From assembly GCF_921292975.1 (NCBI RefSeq), contig NZ_CAKLCM010000003.1, positions 1,240,001 through 1,304,000 of the forward strand: a stretch of DNA of 64,000 nucleotides, written 5' to 3'. The DNA is from Vibrio hippocampi. Lineage in GTDB: Bacteria; Pseudomonadota; Gammaproteobacteria; Enterobacterales; Vibrionaceae. Shown here piece by piece: positions 1 through 8,417 of the stretch (within the stretch, counting starts at the first letter, position 1; each line of letters opens with the position of its first letter). Under the pieces are notes generated by a model. That model worked only from the letters and a program-made list of their open reading frames with translations. It searched no databases and had not been told where the DNA came from. The position numbers and the translations under genes were made by a program.

Positions 1-33
1 TTATGAGCGCATGCCCATGTCATCGAAATCCTT

Positions 34-93
34 GATATCGCCAGTTACTTGTTGATATCCCGAGCTGTTTGATATCACCCACTGGCTGATATC
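34..93. repeat. Four spaced GATATC motifs in ureB-ureC spacer
   Basis: GATATC occurs at 34-39, 54-59, 71-76 and 88-93, that is at intervals of 20, 17 and 17 bases. Flanking bases are partly shared (GATATCA followed by a CAG-like triplet on the minus strand), so this looks like a decayed tandem repeat of about 17 bp. It lies just downstream of the ureB stop on the minus strand. No ureC start codon is visible in positions 1-115, so ureC should begin beyond the left edge. The function, if any, is unknown. Confidence 0.75.
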
Positions 94-115
94 GCCACGA
101 ACTTGCTACTGGCAA

Positions 116-451
116 CTAAATACGGCCCATCACCTTACCTTGGAAACCATAGACTTCACGTTTGCCGGCAAAAGCCACCAACTCTACCGTTCTCGATTGC
201 CCCGGTTCAAAACGCGTCGCGGTCCCTGCTGGAATATTCAAGCGAAAGCCAAGTGCCTTATCACGGTCAAAACTTAAGGCATTGTTCACTTCATAAAAAT
301 GGTAATGGGAGCCGATTTGTACTGGTCTATCGCCAAGGTTCTCGACCTTGATCGTGATGCATTGACGATCGGTGTTGATTTCGATCTCTCCTGAGGCGGT
401 TTCCACTTGCCCGGGTACCATCCCTGAATAGTGCTGACTTGCTGCTGCCAT
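116..451 (-). CDS. ureB: Urease subunit beta
   Basis: This is the beta subunit of the nickel urease that hydrolyses urea to ammonia and carbamate in the cytoplasm. The 111-residue protein has the family pattern: an early GxIxIN segment (residues 21-26), [19 protein letters not shown] around 37-55, and the GxRLxIPAGTxxRFEPG block near 67-83. It lies downstream of ureA and upstream of the expected ureC. The start at 451 is preceded by an AAGGA ribosome site that falls inside the first copy of a 10-bp tandem repeat. The length is normal for a separate beta subunit. The assignment is secure at family level. Confidence 0.96.
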   Translation of the reverse strand: MAAASQHYSGMVPGQVETASGEIEINTDRQCITIKVENLGDRPVQIGSHYHFYEVNNALSFDRDKALGFRLNIPAGTATRFEPGQSRTVELVAFAGKREVYGFQGKVMGRI

Positions 452-460
452 GGGTACTTT

Positions 461-510
461 CCTTAATCTGCTTTAATCCGCTTTAATTCGCTTTAATTCG
501 CTTTAATCTG
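461..510. repeat. 10-bp tandem repeat, five copies, ureA-ureB spacer
   Basis: Five consecutive 10-base units of the form CTTTAATYYG (first copy CCTTAATCTG) fill 461-510 on the plus strand. On the minus strand the copy nearest ureB supplies its ribosome site (AAGG). Copy-number change would alter the ureA-ureB spacing in 10-bp steps without touching a reading frame. That effect is inferred. Confidence 0.9.
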
Positions 511-539
511 CTTAGGGTATTGATAATGCCGTTGACTGG

Positions 540-842
540 CTAAACGATAGGCTCATGTACCGTAACCAACTTGGTTCCGTCTGGAAATGTCGCTTCCACT
601 TGCACATCGGGAATCATCGAAGCGACCCCTTCCATTACATCCTCAGAGGTAAGCAGTGTCCTACCGAAATCCATCAATTCTGATACCGTTTTGCCCTCTC
701 TTGCGCCCTCTAAAATTGCACTAGAGATATAAGCGATAGACTCTGGATAGTTCAGCTTTAAGCCTTTTTCTTTACGCTGCTGCGCCAGCAGACCGGCACA
801 GAAGATCAGCAATTTGTCCTTTTCTCTTGGTGTTAATTCCAT
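540..842 (-). CDS. ureA: Urease subunit gamma
   Basis: The small gamma subunit of urease is 100 residues, the usual size for a separate UreA. It begins [14 protein letters not shown] and carries the conserved blocks [12 protein letters not shown] (residues 23-34), [11 protein letters not shown] (43-53) and the [21 protein letters not shown] ending. It lies between ureD and ureB in the same direction. The spacer to ureD (843-914) contains an 18-bp duplication, and the spacer to ureB a 10-bp repeat. It acts in the cytoplasmic UreABC complex. The identification is secure. Confidence 0.97.
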   Translation of the reverse strand: MELTPREKDKLLIFCAGLLAQQRKEKGLKLNYPESIAYISSAILEGAREGKTVSELMDFGRTLLTSEDVMEGVASMIPDVQVEATFPDGTKLVTVHEPIV

Positions 843-857
843 TTTTTATCCCACTAT

Positions 858-893
858 ATTTTTATTGCTACTGTGATTTTTATTGCTACTGTG
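858..893. repeat. 18-bp perfect tandem duplication, ureD-ureA spacer
   Basis: An 18-base unit (ATTTTTATTGCTACTGTG on the plus strand) occurs twice without mismatch at 858-875 and 876-893, directly upstream of ureA on the minus strand. The identity of the copies suggests a recent slippage event. Confidence 0.93.
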
Positions 894-914
894 GTGCATC
901 TACTGAGTCAGTCA

Positions 915-1829
915 TCAAGTCGCCCAAATACGCGGTGGCGTCGGGACTTCGCCTTGCCAATATTGGCGTGTCAATTGCCAAACTTGGGTAAAGCTGTTTA
1001 ACATCACTTCGCTCCAATTTGACAACGCTCGCACCACAACCAATCCTTCTAGCTGAGTCGCTGCAATCACTAAGGTTTCGGGTTCGTACTCTTTATGCAC
1101 CTTAATGAGCAAACTCTGTACCAATTGATAAAAATCTTCATCGTCTGCGGAAATGATCAAAGTACCCACCATGGAATAATTGATTATTCCTATACTTTTC
1201 ATAAGGTTATCATTACCATCAAAGTTAACCCCTTCCAAAAGAAGTAACTCATCGTCAAGGTAAACCTCTGTTTTTCCTATTAAATGCCCTTGGTCGAATC
1301 CCTCTTTTAGTGCAGGTCGCCCAAAGCAGTGCATTTCCCAGCCCAAAAATTGTGCACCCGATTCGAGATGAATTTTCGTATCGAGCCTGACATGAGCATC
1401 AGGGAAAAAGATGTTTTCTTGAGGCATCCACTCTAACCTTGAACCCGCAGCGACTTTGAGGTTTTGCTGCTGTTTCGCGTAAGTGGATTCCGAACGATAG
1501 AATTTAGTAGCACCGGGGGTCGTAACCACCACTTTAGCGCCACTTTTCGCCTCGCACTGAATATGCAAGGTATCACCACCTACCACGCCACCGGGCGGGT
1601 GCAATAAGTAGCAATGGCAAGGGTGCCCTTCGGGATAAAGCGGTCGCTGAATCGCGAGCGGTCCTTTTTGCTGTCGATGTTTTAAAACGGTTTTGTCGCC
1701 CCGATCAACAAAGGTCAAACCCAGTTGGGCTTTCCAACCAAACTGGGTATGAGCGTCGATGACTTCACCAAGGGGCAAACCGGCTGATAGGTTATCCGTA
1801 TCAGCCTGAGGTTGTGCCAGCATTGTCAT
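915..1829 (-). CDS. ureD: Urease accessory protein UreD
   Basis: UreD is the scaffold of the UreDFG chaperone complex that inserts nickel and CO2 into apo-urease. The 304-residue product has family blocks including LGLTFVDRGDKTVLKHRQQKGPLAIQRPLYPEG region (36-68), HPPGGVVGGDTL (77-88) and TTPGATKFYRS (103-113). The ATG overlaps the urtE stop (ATGA), so it is translationally coupled to the urea transporter genes. This ties transport and hydrolysis into one transcript. A second in-frame ATG two codons later is also possible as the start. Confidence 0.95.
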   Translation of the reverse strand: MTMLAQPQADTDNLSAGLPLGEVIDAHTQFGWKAQLGLTFVDRGDKTVLKHRQQKGPLAIQRPLYPEGHPCHCYLLHPPGGVVGGDTLHIQCEAKSGAKVVVTTPGATKFYRSESTYAKQQQNLKVAAGSRLEWMPQENIFFPDAHVRLDTKIHLESGAQFLGWEMHCFGRPALKEGFDQGHLIGKTEVYLDDELLLLEGVNFDGNDNLMKSIGIINYSMVGTLIISADDEDFYQLVQSLLIKVHKEYEPETLVIAATQLEGLVVVRALSNWSEVMLNSFTQVWQLTRQYWQGEVPTPPRIWAT

Positions 1830-2521
1830 ACTGTGAGGTACTCCTTGATGAGTTTTTCGTTCAACTGTGCCATCTCACCTGTTGCCACTTGACGACCGCG
1901 ATCAAGAATACAAAATTGATCGCCAACCTTACGCGCAAACGGCAGCTTCTGTTCGACCAGCAATACCGTTAGCCCTAGCTTTTCATTTAGCATACGAATG
2001 ATGTCACCTATCTCTTGCACGATATTAGGTTGGATGCCCTCAGTCGGCTCATCAAGGATCAATAGCTTGGGATTGACCACCAATGCGCGACCAATCGCTA
2101 ACTGCTGTTGTTGACCGCCGGAGAGGTCACCGCCTCGACGATGCAGCATCTCCTTTAATACCGGAAATAACTCAAAGATAAACTCTGGGATTTTGCGATC
2201 CCCTTTGGCACGAATAGGCAGACCGACCTCAAGGTTTTCTTGTACCGTCAGCATTGGAAAGATCTGACGCCCCTGAGGAACATAACCAATACCCAGTCTC
2301 GGTCTGGCTTCTGCGTCATGTTTTAGCAACGACTCGCCGTTTAAGCTGATCTCACCACTCTTTACCTTGACTAAGCCCATGATGCACTGCAACAAGGTGG
2401 TTTTTCCGACGCCATTTCGCCCCATCAGCACGGTGCACTTTCCCTCGGGAACTGTCAGTTGCAGATCCCAAAGTGTATGGCTCTCGCCATAAAACTGATT
2501 TAATGATTGAATCTCTAACAT
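1826..2521 (-). CDS. urtE: Urea ABC transporter ATPase UrtE
   Basis: This is one of two ATPases of the high-affinity urea importer UrtABCDE. The 231-residue protein has Walker A GRNGVGKTT near residue 35, the signature SGGQQQQLAIGRAL near 134, Walker B LLILDEP and the H-loop region near 190. It resembles the LivF type of branched-chain amino acid importers. It follows urtD with a one-base gap and overlaps ureD by four bases. The order urtABCDE-ure supports the substrate call. Confidence 0.94.
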   Translation of the reverse strand: MLEIQSLNQFYGESHTLWDLQLTVPEGKCTVLMGRNGVGKTTLLQCIMGLVKVKSGEISLNGESLLKHDAEARPRLGIGYVPQGRQIFPMLTVQENLEVGLPIRAKGDRKIPEFIFELFPVLKEMLHRRGGDLSGGQQQQLAIGRALVVNPKLLILDEPTEGIQPNIVQEIGDIIRMLNEKLGLTVLLVEQKLPFARKVGDQFCILDRGRQVATGEMAQLNEKLIKEYLTV

Positions 2522-2522
2522 C

Positions 2523-3374
2523 TTATTCCCCTAAATAAACCTGTTTCACTTCCGGATGCGCTTGCACTTGGTCCATCGTACCTTCCGCTAAAACATGACC
2601 TTGGTGCAGCACGGTAACGTGACTGGCGATGGAGCGAACAAAGTCCATATCATGTTCCACGACCACCACAGAATGTTTACCCGCCAATGAATTGAGCAGC
2701 TCCGAAGTACGGTCCATCTCTTGGTGCGTCATACCGGCAACGGGTTCATCAACCAAAAGTAATTTAGGGTTTTGCATCAGTAGCATGCCTATTTCTAGCC
2801 ACTGCTTCTGACCATGAGAGAGATTACCCGCCGTTAAACGGGATAAATCTTTAAGGTGGATCAACTCAAGCACCGACTCCAATTTATCCAACTGTTCACC
2901 GGACATTTTGGCGGTATAGGTTCCCCATACCGAGCGCACACCGGACATCGCTAATTCCAAGTTTTGCCACACCGTCAAACATTCAATCACGGTCGGCTTT
3001 TGGAATTTACGCCCGATGCCCGCATTGGCAATTTCCGATTCATTCATATCCAGCAAGTTGATGTTCGAGCCTAACCAAACCTTGCCAGAATCTGGTTTGG
3101 TTTTTCCGGTAATGATATCCATCATGGTCGTCTTACCTGCGCCATTTGGCCCAATGATGCAGCGCAATTCCCCCTCTTTGATATAAAGGTTGAGATCATT
3201 AATCGCCTTGAAGCCATCGAAGCTCTTATTGACGCCTTCGACATAGAGTAAGACGTTATGGCGCGTATCAATTAAAGGATGATGTTCCGGTTTCAAGAAA
3301 GGAAACACCTGATCACGGCGGGTCAGTTCTTGTACCGAGCCTTTAAGTTGCTGAGCGCGATTCAGTACCGTCAT
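2523..3374 (-). CDS. urtD: Urea ABC transporter ATPase UrtD
   Basis: This is the LivG-like ATPase of the urea importer. The 283-residue product has about 40 extra N-terminal residues before the ABC domain, as is common in UrtD. Walker A is GPNGAGKTT near residue 95, the signature LSHGQKQWLEIGM lies near 185, and Walker B LLLVDEP follows. The start overlaps the urtC stop (ATGA at 3371-3374), indicating coupling. It pairs with UrtE on the UrtB/UrtC membrane core. Confidence 0.94.
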   Translation of the reverse strand: MTVLNRAQQLKGSVQELTRRDQVFPFLKPEHHPLIDTRHNVLLYVEGVNKSFDGFKAINDLNLYIKEGELRCIIGPNGAGKTTMMDIITGKTKPDSGKVWLGSNINLLDMNESEIANAGIGRKFQKPTVIECLTVWQNLELAMSGVRSVWGTYTAKMSGEQLDKLESVLELIHLKDLSRLTAGNLSHGQKQWLEIGMLLMQNPKLLLVDEPVAGMTHQEMDRTSELLNSLAGKHSVVVVEHDMDFVRSIASHVTVLHQGHVLAEGTMDQVQAHPEVKQVYLGE

Positions 3375-4537
3375 GCTGTGACCTCCTCTGTTTTGTCCTT
3401 GTCTTTGTTCGACACCGACCGCTTCACTTGAGCGACCTTATCATTGATAAAACCAATCAAGCCTTTCGGGAAATACATGGTCGAAAGCACAAACAATCCA
3501 CCGAGTGCAAACAACCACACTTCTGGGAATTCCACCGTAAACCAACTCTTGGCGTAATTGATCACCAAAGCGCCCACAATGGCACCAAATAACGTGGCAC
3601 GACCGCCAAGTGCGACCCAAACGACGACCTCAATCGAGTTCAGTGGTGCAAACTCTCCGGGGTTGATAATGCCTACTTGCGGCACATAAAGCGCACCAGC
3701 AATACCCGCAATCACCGCCGATAACACAAACACCCAAAGCTTGATGCCATCGACATCGTAGCCCATAAAGCGGGTTCTCGATTCGGTATCGCGAATCGCC
3801 ATCGCCACACGCCCCAAGCGACTGTTAATCACGCTACGGCAAACGATATAGCTGACAATCAGCGCCACACCCGTTGCAATAAACAGCGCTATCTTGGTGC
3901 TGTCTTGCTGCAAGCTAAACCCTAATATGTCCTTAAAGTCCGTCAATCCATTGTTGCCACCAAAGCCCATTTCATTGCGGAAAAACGCCAGCATCAAGGC
4001 ATAGGTTAACGCCTGAGTCATGATCGACAGATAGACACCAGAAACCCGCGATCGAAAAGCCAAGTAACCAAACACAAAAGCTAACGCGCCGGGTACTAAC
4101 ACCACCATTAAGCAGGCAAACCAAAACTGGTCAAAACCTTGCCAGAACCAAGGCAATTCTTGCCAGTTTAAGAACACCATAAAGTCAGGAAGAATGGGGT
4201 TACCATACACGCCTCGGTCACCGATCTGACGCATCAAATACATGCCCATGGCATAGCCACCCAGCGCAAAAAAAGCACCATGACCGAGACTTAAGATCCC
4301 TAAATAGCCCCAAACCAGATCAACTGCGAGCGCCAATAGCGCATAACTGAGGTACTTACCCATTAGAGAAATGGTAAAGGTCTCTACGTGTAATGGATGC
4401 CCAACTGGCAATAAGGTGTTTGCCATGGGAATAAAAATAATCGCCGCCAAAATGGTCAACACGGTAATTTGACCGCCTTTGTCACCACGCAACGCAGATA
4501 ACACGATGGATTTTGACTGCATACCTTGAGGTTGCAT
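3371..4537 (-). CDS. urtC: Urea ABC transporter permease UrtC
   Basis: This is the LivM-like membrane permease of the urea importer. The start at 4537 (MQPQGMQSK) is preferred over an upstream in-frame start at 4588 that would overlap urtB, because AAGGAG lies seven bases before it. The 388-residue protein has many hydrophobic segments and the EAA-like loop region around RxGRVAMAIRDTESR before WVFVLSAVIAGIAGALY. It is followed by urtD with a four-base overlap. Family and context agree. Confidence 0.93.
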   Translation of the reverse strand: MQPQGMQSKSIVLSALRGDKGGQITVLTILAAIIFIPMANTLLPVGHPLHVETFTISLMGKYLSYALLALAVDLVWGYLGILSLGHGAFFALGGYAMGMYLMRQIGDRGVYGNPILPDFMVFLNWQELPWFWQGFDQFWFACLMVVLVPGALAFVFGYLAFRSRVSGVYLSIMTQALTYALMLAFFRNEMGFGGNNGLTDFKDILGFSLQQDSTKIALFIATGVALIVSYIVCRSVINSRLGRVAMAIRDTESRTRFMGYDVDGIKLWVFVLSAVIAGIAGALYVPQVGIINPGEFAPLNSIEVVVWVALGGRATLFGAIVGALVINYAKSWFTVEFPEVWLFALGGLFVLSTMYFPKGLIGFINDKVAQVKRSVSNKDKDKTEEVTA

Positions 4538-4547
4538 ACTGCTCTCC

Positions 4548-6173
4548 TTAACCTTCCGCCGCTCGACCGCGTTGTGGGAATAGACCACGCGGGCGTTTTT
4601 GAATAAACAAGATGATAAACACCAGCACTAAGATTTTTGCCAATACGGCACCAGCCCAGGGCTCAAGGATCTTATTGAACAAGCCAAGGCTAAGCCCGGC
4701 AACCAAGGTTCCCCATAGGTTTCCAACGCCACCAAACACCACCACCATAAAGGAGTCGATAATATATGCCTGTCCCATATTCGGACCGACGTTGGTGAGC
4801 TGTGACAAAGCAACGCCAGCCACACCAGCCACACCCGAACCCAAACCAAAGGTCATGGCATCAACGCGTTCAGAACGAATGCCCATTGCACGCGCCATAC
4901 CGCGGTTTTGCGACACCGCGCGAACTTGAAGACCGAGTGGAGTTTTCTTGAGGATCATCACCAGTCCAACAAAGACTAAAATGCAGAATAGAATGATATA
5001 GAGACGGTTATAGGTCAGAGACAGCATTGGATTTAACTGCATGGCACCTGACATCCACTCCGGTGTACTCACCGAGCGATTTAATGGCGAGAAGATAGAG
5101 CGTACCGCTTGCTGGAGAATCAAGCTGATACCAAAGGTCGCCAATAAGGTCTCTAAAGGACGACCATAAAGGTGACGGATCACACTGCGTTCAATCACGA
5201 TCCCCACCAGACCCGATACCACAAACGCCATCGGAATAGACAATAGCAGGGCTGTCCCCGTAGAGTTTGGCAACAATTGCTGCATTACATAGGTAGTGTA
5301 AGCGCCGATCATAATGAGCTCACCGTGAGCCATATTGATGACACCCATCACACCAAAAGTAATCGCTAAGCCGATACCCGCTAACACTAACACCGAGCCA
5401 AGGCTCAAGCCGAAGAATACCGTTTCAACACCCGAGTAGAATTTTTGACTCTGCTGGTATTTCCCTAAGCCTTTCTCCGCTGCGGCTAACACCGCTTCAT
5501 TATCACTGCTCGACAACACCTTATTTAAGGTCTGTAGCACAACAGACTGTTTGTAATCGGATAAGATTTCAATGTCAGCTATTTGCTGCGATGCACTGCT
5601 GGCATTAAGCGCACCACTGACCGCTAATGCCAATGTGAGTGCGTTCTGTACATCCGAGTCAGTTTCTTGCTGCTGCTTCTCGTTCAAGCGTTCGATCACC
5701 GCCACGTCCGTTTGACCAATTAAGGCTTCCACGGCTGATAAACGTGTGGTTGGGTCAGCACTGTCCAGACCCAGTGCAGCAATCTCCAGACGGATCAGAC
5801 CGCGTAGTTTGTTATTGACTCTAACCTTTTTGAACAGGCGAGATTTCTCGATCGTCAACTCAGAGCTATCCCACGCATTCAATGCGCTTGGATCTTTTTT
5901 GATGTTACTGCTGATATAGAGGGCGCGATAATGCTCGCTTGACTTGTCGTTAAAATAAAACAGGTCACCTTCCAACCATGCCGTCAGAATGGGCTTCGCT
6001 GTTGTTGGAGGGTTTTGCTTTACTAGCCACTCAATCGCTTGCTGCTTTTGTGTGTTATTTTTGCCTAATAAGGCATCGGTAAAGCTCTGTATGTCAGTGA
6101 CACTGGCAGCTGCAAGCTTCGTGCTCAATATAAGGAACACGACTACTTTCAGAATAAATGTCATTATTTTCAT
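4548..6173 (-). CDS. urtB: Urea ABC transporter permease UrtB
   Basis: This is the LivH-like permease of the urea importer. The 541-residue protein begins with a signal-like segment (residues 1-23) and a long soluble, probably periplasmic region rich in Ala, Leu and Gln (about 25-245). The membrane domain follows (about 250-535). The extended N-terminus is typical of proteobacterial UrtB rather than a fusion artefact. The motif GVMGVINMAHGELIMIGAY marks the first transmembrane part. An AAGGA site lies eight bases before the ATG. The upstream spacer holds a repeat array and a terminator-like hairpin. Confidence 0.94.
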   Translation of the reverse strand: MKIMTFILKVVVFLILSTKLAAASVTDIQSFTDALLGKNNTQKQQAIEWLVKQNPPTTAKPILTAWLEGDLFYFNDKSSEHYRALYISSNIKKDPSALNAWDSSELTIEKSRLFKKVRVNNKLRGLIRLEIAALGLDSADPTTRLSAVEALIGQTDVAVIERLNEKQQQETDSDVQNALTLALAVSGALNASSASQQIADIEILSDYKQSVVLQTLNKVLSSSDNEAVLAAAEKGLGKYQQSQKFYSGVETVFFGLSLGSVLVLAGIGLAITFGVMGVINMAHGELIMIGAYTTYVMQQLLPNSTGTALLLSIPMAFVVSGLVGIVIERSVIRHLYGRPLETLLATFGISLILQQAVRSIFSPLNRSVSTPEWMSGAMQLNPMLSLTYNRLYIILFCILVFVGLVMILKKTPLGLQVRAVSQNRGMARAMGIRSERVDAMTFGLGSGVAGVAGVALSQLTNVGPNMGQAYIIDSFMVVVFGGVGNLWGTLVAGLSLGLFNKILEPWAGAVLAKILVLVFIILFIQKRPRGLFPQRGRAAEG

Positions 6174-6217
6174 GAATGTGTCCTTTTTGCTATCTGATTT
6201 TTCTATCTAACTTCCGT

Positions 6218-6329
6218 GAAACTATTTTGCTAAGAAACTATTTTGCTAGGAAACTATTCGTCTAGGAGCCTATGTAGCTAGGAAACTATGCAAATCGAAA
6301 ACTAGGCAAATAGAGTGCTATGCAGATAG
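6218..6329. repeat. 16-bp degenerate tandem repeat, seven copies, urtA-urtB spacer
   Basis: Seven consecutive 16-base units fill 6218-6329. The first is GAAACTATTTTGCTAA and later copies drift (for example GAAACTATTCGTCTAG and AGTGCTATGCAGATAG). Copies 1 and 2 differ by one base, while copies 4 to 7 are more diverged. The array lies between a terminator-like hairpin after urtA and the start of urtB, and no reading frame with a ribosome site spans it. Confidence 0.9.
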
Positions 6330-6337
6330 AAAATAAA

Positions 6338-6367
6338 AGTGCTTCTATCGAAAGCGATAGAAGCACT
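6338..6367 (-). terminator. Hairpin after urtA, likely attenuator
   Basis: A perfect 13-bp stem (6338-6350 with 6355-6367) has a four-base loop. On the minus strand it is followed by TTTTATTTTC. It lies 15 bases beyond the urtA stop. Partial termination here would give more binding protein than membrane components, a common arrangement in ABC importer operons. That effect is inferred. Confidence 0.8.
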
Positions 6368-6382
6368 AAAACTAGAAAGGGA

Positions 6383-7669
6383 TTACTGGGCGCTGCCAGA
6401 ACATTTGCTAGTCTCTACGTTAAACGCACCGCACGAGAACGGCTTAGCCCAGCTAGAGAACAGCTTGGCGGATTCTGGCAGGTAGTTTGACCAAGCATCA
6501 CCCGCCACTAAACCTGTGGTCTCCCAAACAATATCGAACTGACCATCGTCTTGGATTTCACCAATCAATACCGGTTTAGTAATGTGGTGGTTAGCTAGCA
6601 TGGTTGAATAACCGCCAGAAAGGTTAGGAACCGACACACCGATCAACGCATCTTGAACTTGCTCTGCGTCGGTCGTTCCAGCATTGGTTACAGCTTGTGC
6701 CCACATGTTAAAGCCAATGTAGTGCGCTTCCATTGGGTCATTGGTTACACGCTCTTCGCTCTTAATAAACTTCTGCCACGCTTCAACAAACTCGCTGTTT
6801 GCGTCAGTGTCGACACTCATAAAGTAGTTCCAAGCCGCAAGGTGACCAACAAGAGGCGACGTATCCATACCTGACAATTCTTCTTCACCGACAGAGAACG
6901 CGACAACTGGAATATCTTCAGAAGACATGCCTTGCGCACCAAGCTCTTTATAGAAAGGGACGTTTGCATCGCCGTTGATGGTTGAAACTACTGCGGTTTT
7001 CTTACCTGCGGAACCAAACTTCTTGATATCCGATACGATAGACTGCCAGTCAGAGTGACCAAAAGGGGTGTAATTGATCATGATATCTTCTTCAGCGACA
7101 CCCGCATCTTTCAGGTAGGACTCAAGAATTTTGTTGGTAGTACGTGGATAAACATAGTCCGTACCGGCAAGTACCCAACGCTCAACGCCCAGTTCATCCA
7201 TCAGGTAATCAACGGCAGGGATGGCTTGTTGGTTTGGCGCGGCACCCGTGTAGAATACGTTTTTCGACGATTCTTCACCTTCATACTGCACTGGGTAGAA
7301 CAGGATGCTGTCGAGCTCTTCAAAAACAGGCAACATGGATTTACGTGATACTGAAGTCCAGCCACCGAACACAACGTCAACTTTTTCCTTTTCGATCAGT
7401 TCACGTGCTTTCTCAGCAAATAGCGGCCAGTTTGAAGCAGGGTCAACCACAACGGCTTCTAATTTTTTGCCCAGCAAACCGCCTTTTTTGTTTTGCTCTT
7501 CCACCAGCATCAACACCGTATCTTTAAGAGTGGTTTCACTGATCGCCATCGTGCCCGATAGTGAGTGAAGAACACCCACCTTAATGGTTTCTTCTGCCAT
7601 TGCCATCGCTGGCACCATAGCAAGAGATAGTCCTGCTGCTGCTAGTTTTGTTTTGAACGTCATGTTCAT
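6383..7669 (-). CDS. urtA: Urea ABC transporter substrate-binding protein UrtA
   Basis: This is the periplasmic urea-binding protein. The 428-residue precursor has a Sec signal peptide ending near AMA at residues 23-25. The mature part shows the UrtA pattern IKVGVLHSLSGTMAISE (29-45), GGWTSVSRKSMLPVFE (100-115), YPVQYEGEE (124-132), GTDYVYPRTTNKI and NYTPFGHSDW. These are characteristic of the urea/amide binders within the branched-chain amino acid binding family. It is the first gene of the urt-ure locus, with a sigma-54-like promoter candidate upstream and a hairpin after the stop. Confidence 0.95.
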   Translation of the reverse strand: MNMTFKTKLAAAGLSLAMVPAMAMAEETIKVGVLHSLSGTMAISETTLKDTVLMLVEEQNKKGGLLGKKLEAVVVDPASNWPLFAEKARELIEKEKVDVVFGGWTSVSRKSMLPVFEELDSILFYPVQYEGEESSKNVFYTGAAPNQQAIPAVDYLMDELGVERWVLAGTDYVYPRTTNKILESYLKDAGVAEEDIMINYTPFGHSDWQSIVSDIKKFGSAGKKTAVVSTINGDANVPFYKELGAQGMSSEDIPVVAFSVGEEELSGMDTSPLVGHLAAWNYFMSVDTDANSEFVEAWQKFIKSEERVTNDPMEAHYIGFNMWAQAVTNAGTTDAEQVQDALIGVSVPNLSGGYSTMLANHHITKPVLIGEIQDDGQFDIVWETTGLVAGDAWSNYLPESAKLFSSWAKPFSCGAFNVETSKCSGSAQ

Positions 7670-7740
7670 TGTGCTGCTCTCCTTGTAATGAATATTTATT
7701 CAATATTATCCAGATGGACTTATTAAACTATTACAAAACA

Positions 7741-7757
7741 GTACAAAAAGAGTGCCA
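7741..7757 (-). promoter_or_regulatory. Sigma-54 (RpoN) promoter candidate for urtA
   Basis: Read on the minus strand, the site is TGGCACTCTTTTTGTAC: a perfect TGGCAC -24 element and TTGT in place of TTGC at -12, with the required ten bases between GG and GT. Transcription would start near 7730, leaving about 60 bases of leader before urtA. RpoN/NtrC control of urea uptake under nitrogen limitation is established in other bacteria; its use here is inferred. Confidence 0.65.
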
Positions 7758-7819
7758 ATAATTCCTTAGAGGCAGAAGTCTTGGTAACACATTGAATTTT
7801 AAATATTTAATCTTTATCC

Positions 7820-7853
7820 GCACCAAAATATCCACCAATATCCAAACTGGTGC
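7820..7853. promoter_or_regulatory. Possible NtrC enhancer half-sites upstream of urtA
   Basis: GCACCA at 7820-7825 and TGGTGC at 7848-7853 form an inverted pair matching the two arms of the NtrC consensus, but 22 bases apart instead of the usual three. They lie about 65 to 110 bases upstream of the sigma-54 candidate, a normal distance for an enhancer. Each may be one good half of a separate weak site. This is suggestive only. Confidence 0.35.
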
Positions 7854-7860
7854 GCATCGT

Positions 7861-8246
7861 GATAGTGCATGTGCAATAACGCTCTCACCATAATGATCCA
7901 TACCGTCAAAATTAGAAAGCCAAGAGCGTTATACTGACTCGCCATATGCACCATGATCATTCATGCTCAAAAAAACTTCGATGTTACATCAAATTTAAGT
8001 TCTATTCTGCCGCTATCCATAGCTGGCAACCGGGCTATGCAACCCCACTTGCAGCACGCCATGTTCGCATAAAAATTCACCCAACAGAATAATCTAACAA
8101 TCAAATATCTTACCTATCAATACCCCCACAGACTGACAAATAGCCACAGTTAATCACTGCCAAATTTTGTTTTGATAGTGATATCTCCAAGTTTCCTTAG
8201 AAGCAAAAGACTAGATAAATGGTCGTGGAACAGTTGCGAGCAATAA
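7861..8246. other. Non-coding spacer upstream of urtA
   Basis: No reading frame with a credible start was seen. A 10-bp inverted repeat (ATAACGCTCT at 7876-7885, AGAGCGTTAT at 7923-7932) encloses 37 bases and could be a regulator site or RNA hairpin. The rest holds nothing I recognise. Confidence 0.4.
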
Positions 8247-8247
8247 A

Positions 8248-8277
8248 AAAACCGCAGATGACTTCACCTGCGGTTTT
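8248..8277 (-). terminator. Terminator of the acyltransferase gene
   Basis: A 10-bp stem AAAACCGCAG (8248-8257) pairs with CTGCGGTTTT (8268-8277). On the minus strand it is followed by a run of eight T, so it mainly ends transcription arriving from 8418-9554. Confidence 0.85.
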
Positions 8278-8417
8278 ATGTTTAGGAAGTTTATCGCGTT
8301 GACTGTCGACAACCTTCAACGTCGGCTTTTTAATCATCGTAAGAGTATGAAAAGTGATAACTCATCACGCCATGATTTGTAAAGCGGCAACTGAATGTAA
8401 GAAAGCAGTTAACGCAA

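Noticed and set aside
7144..7527. Plus-strand open frame of 127 codons inside urtA
   Set aside because: It is a shadow of the well-supported urtA gene, lacks a ribosome site and has no recognisable protein features.
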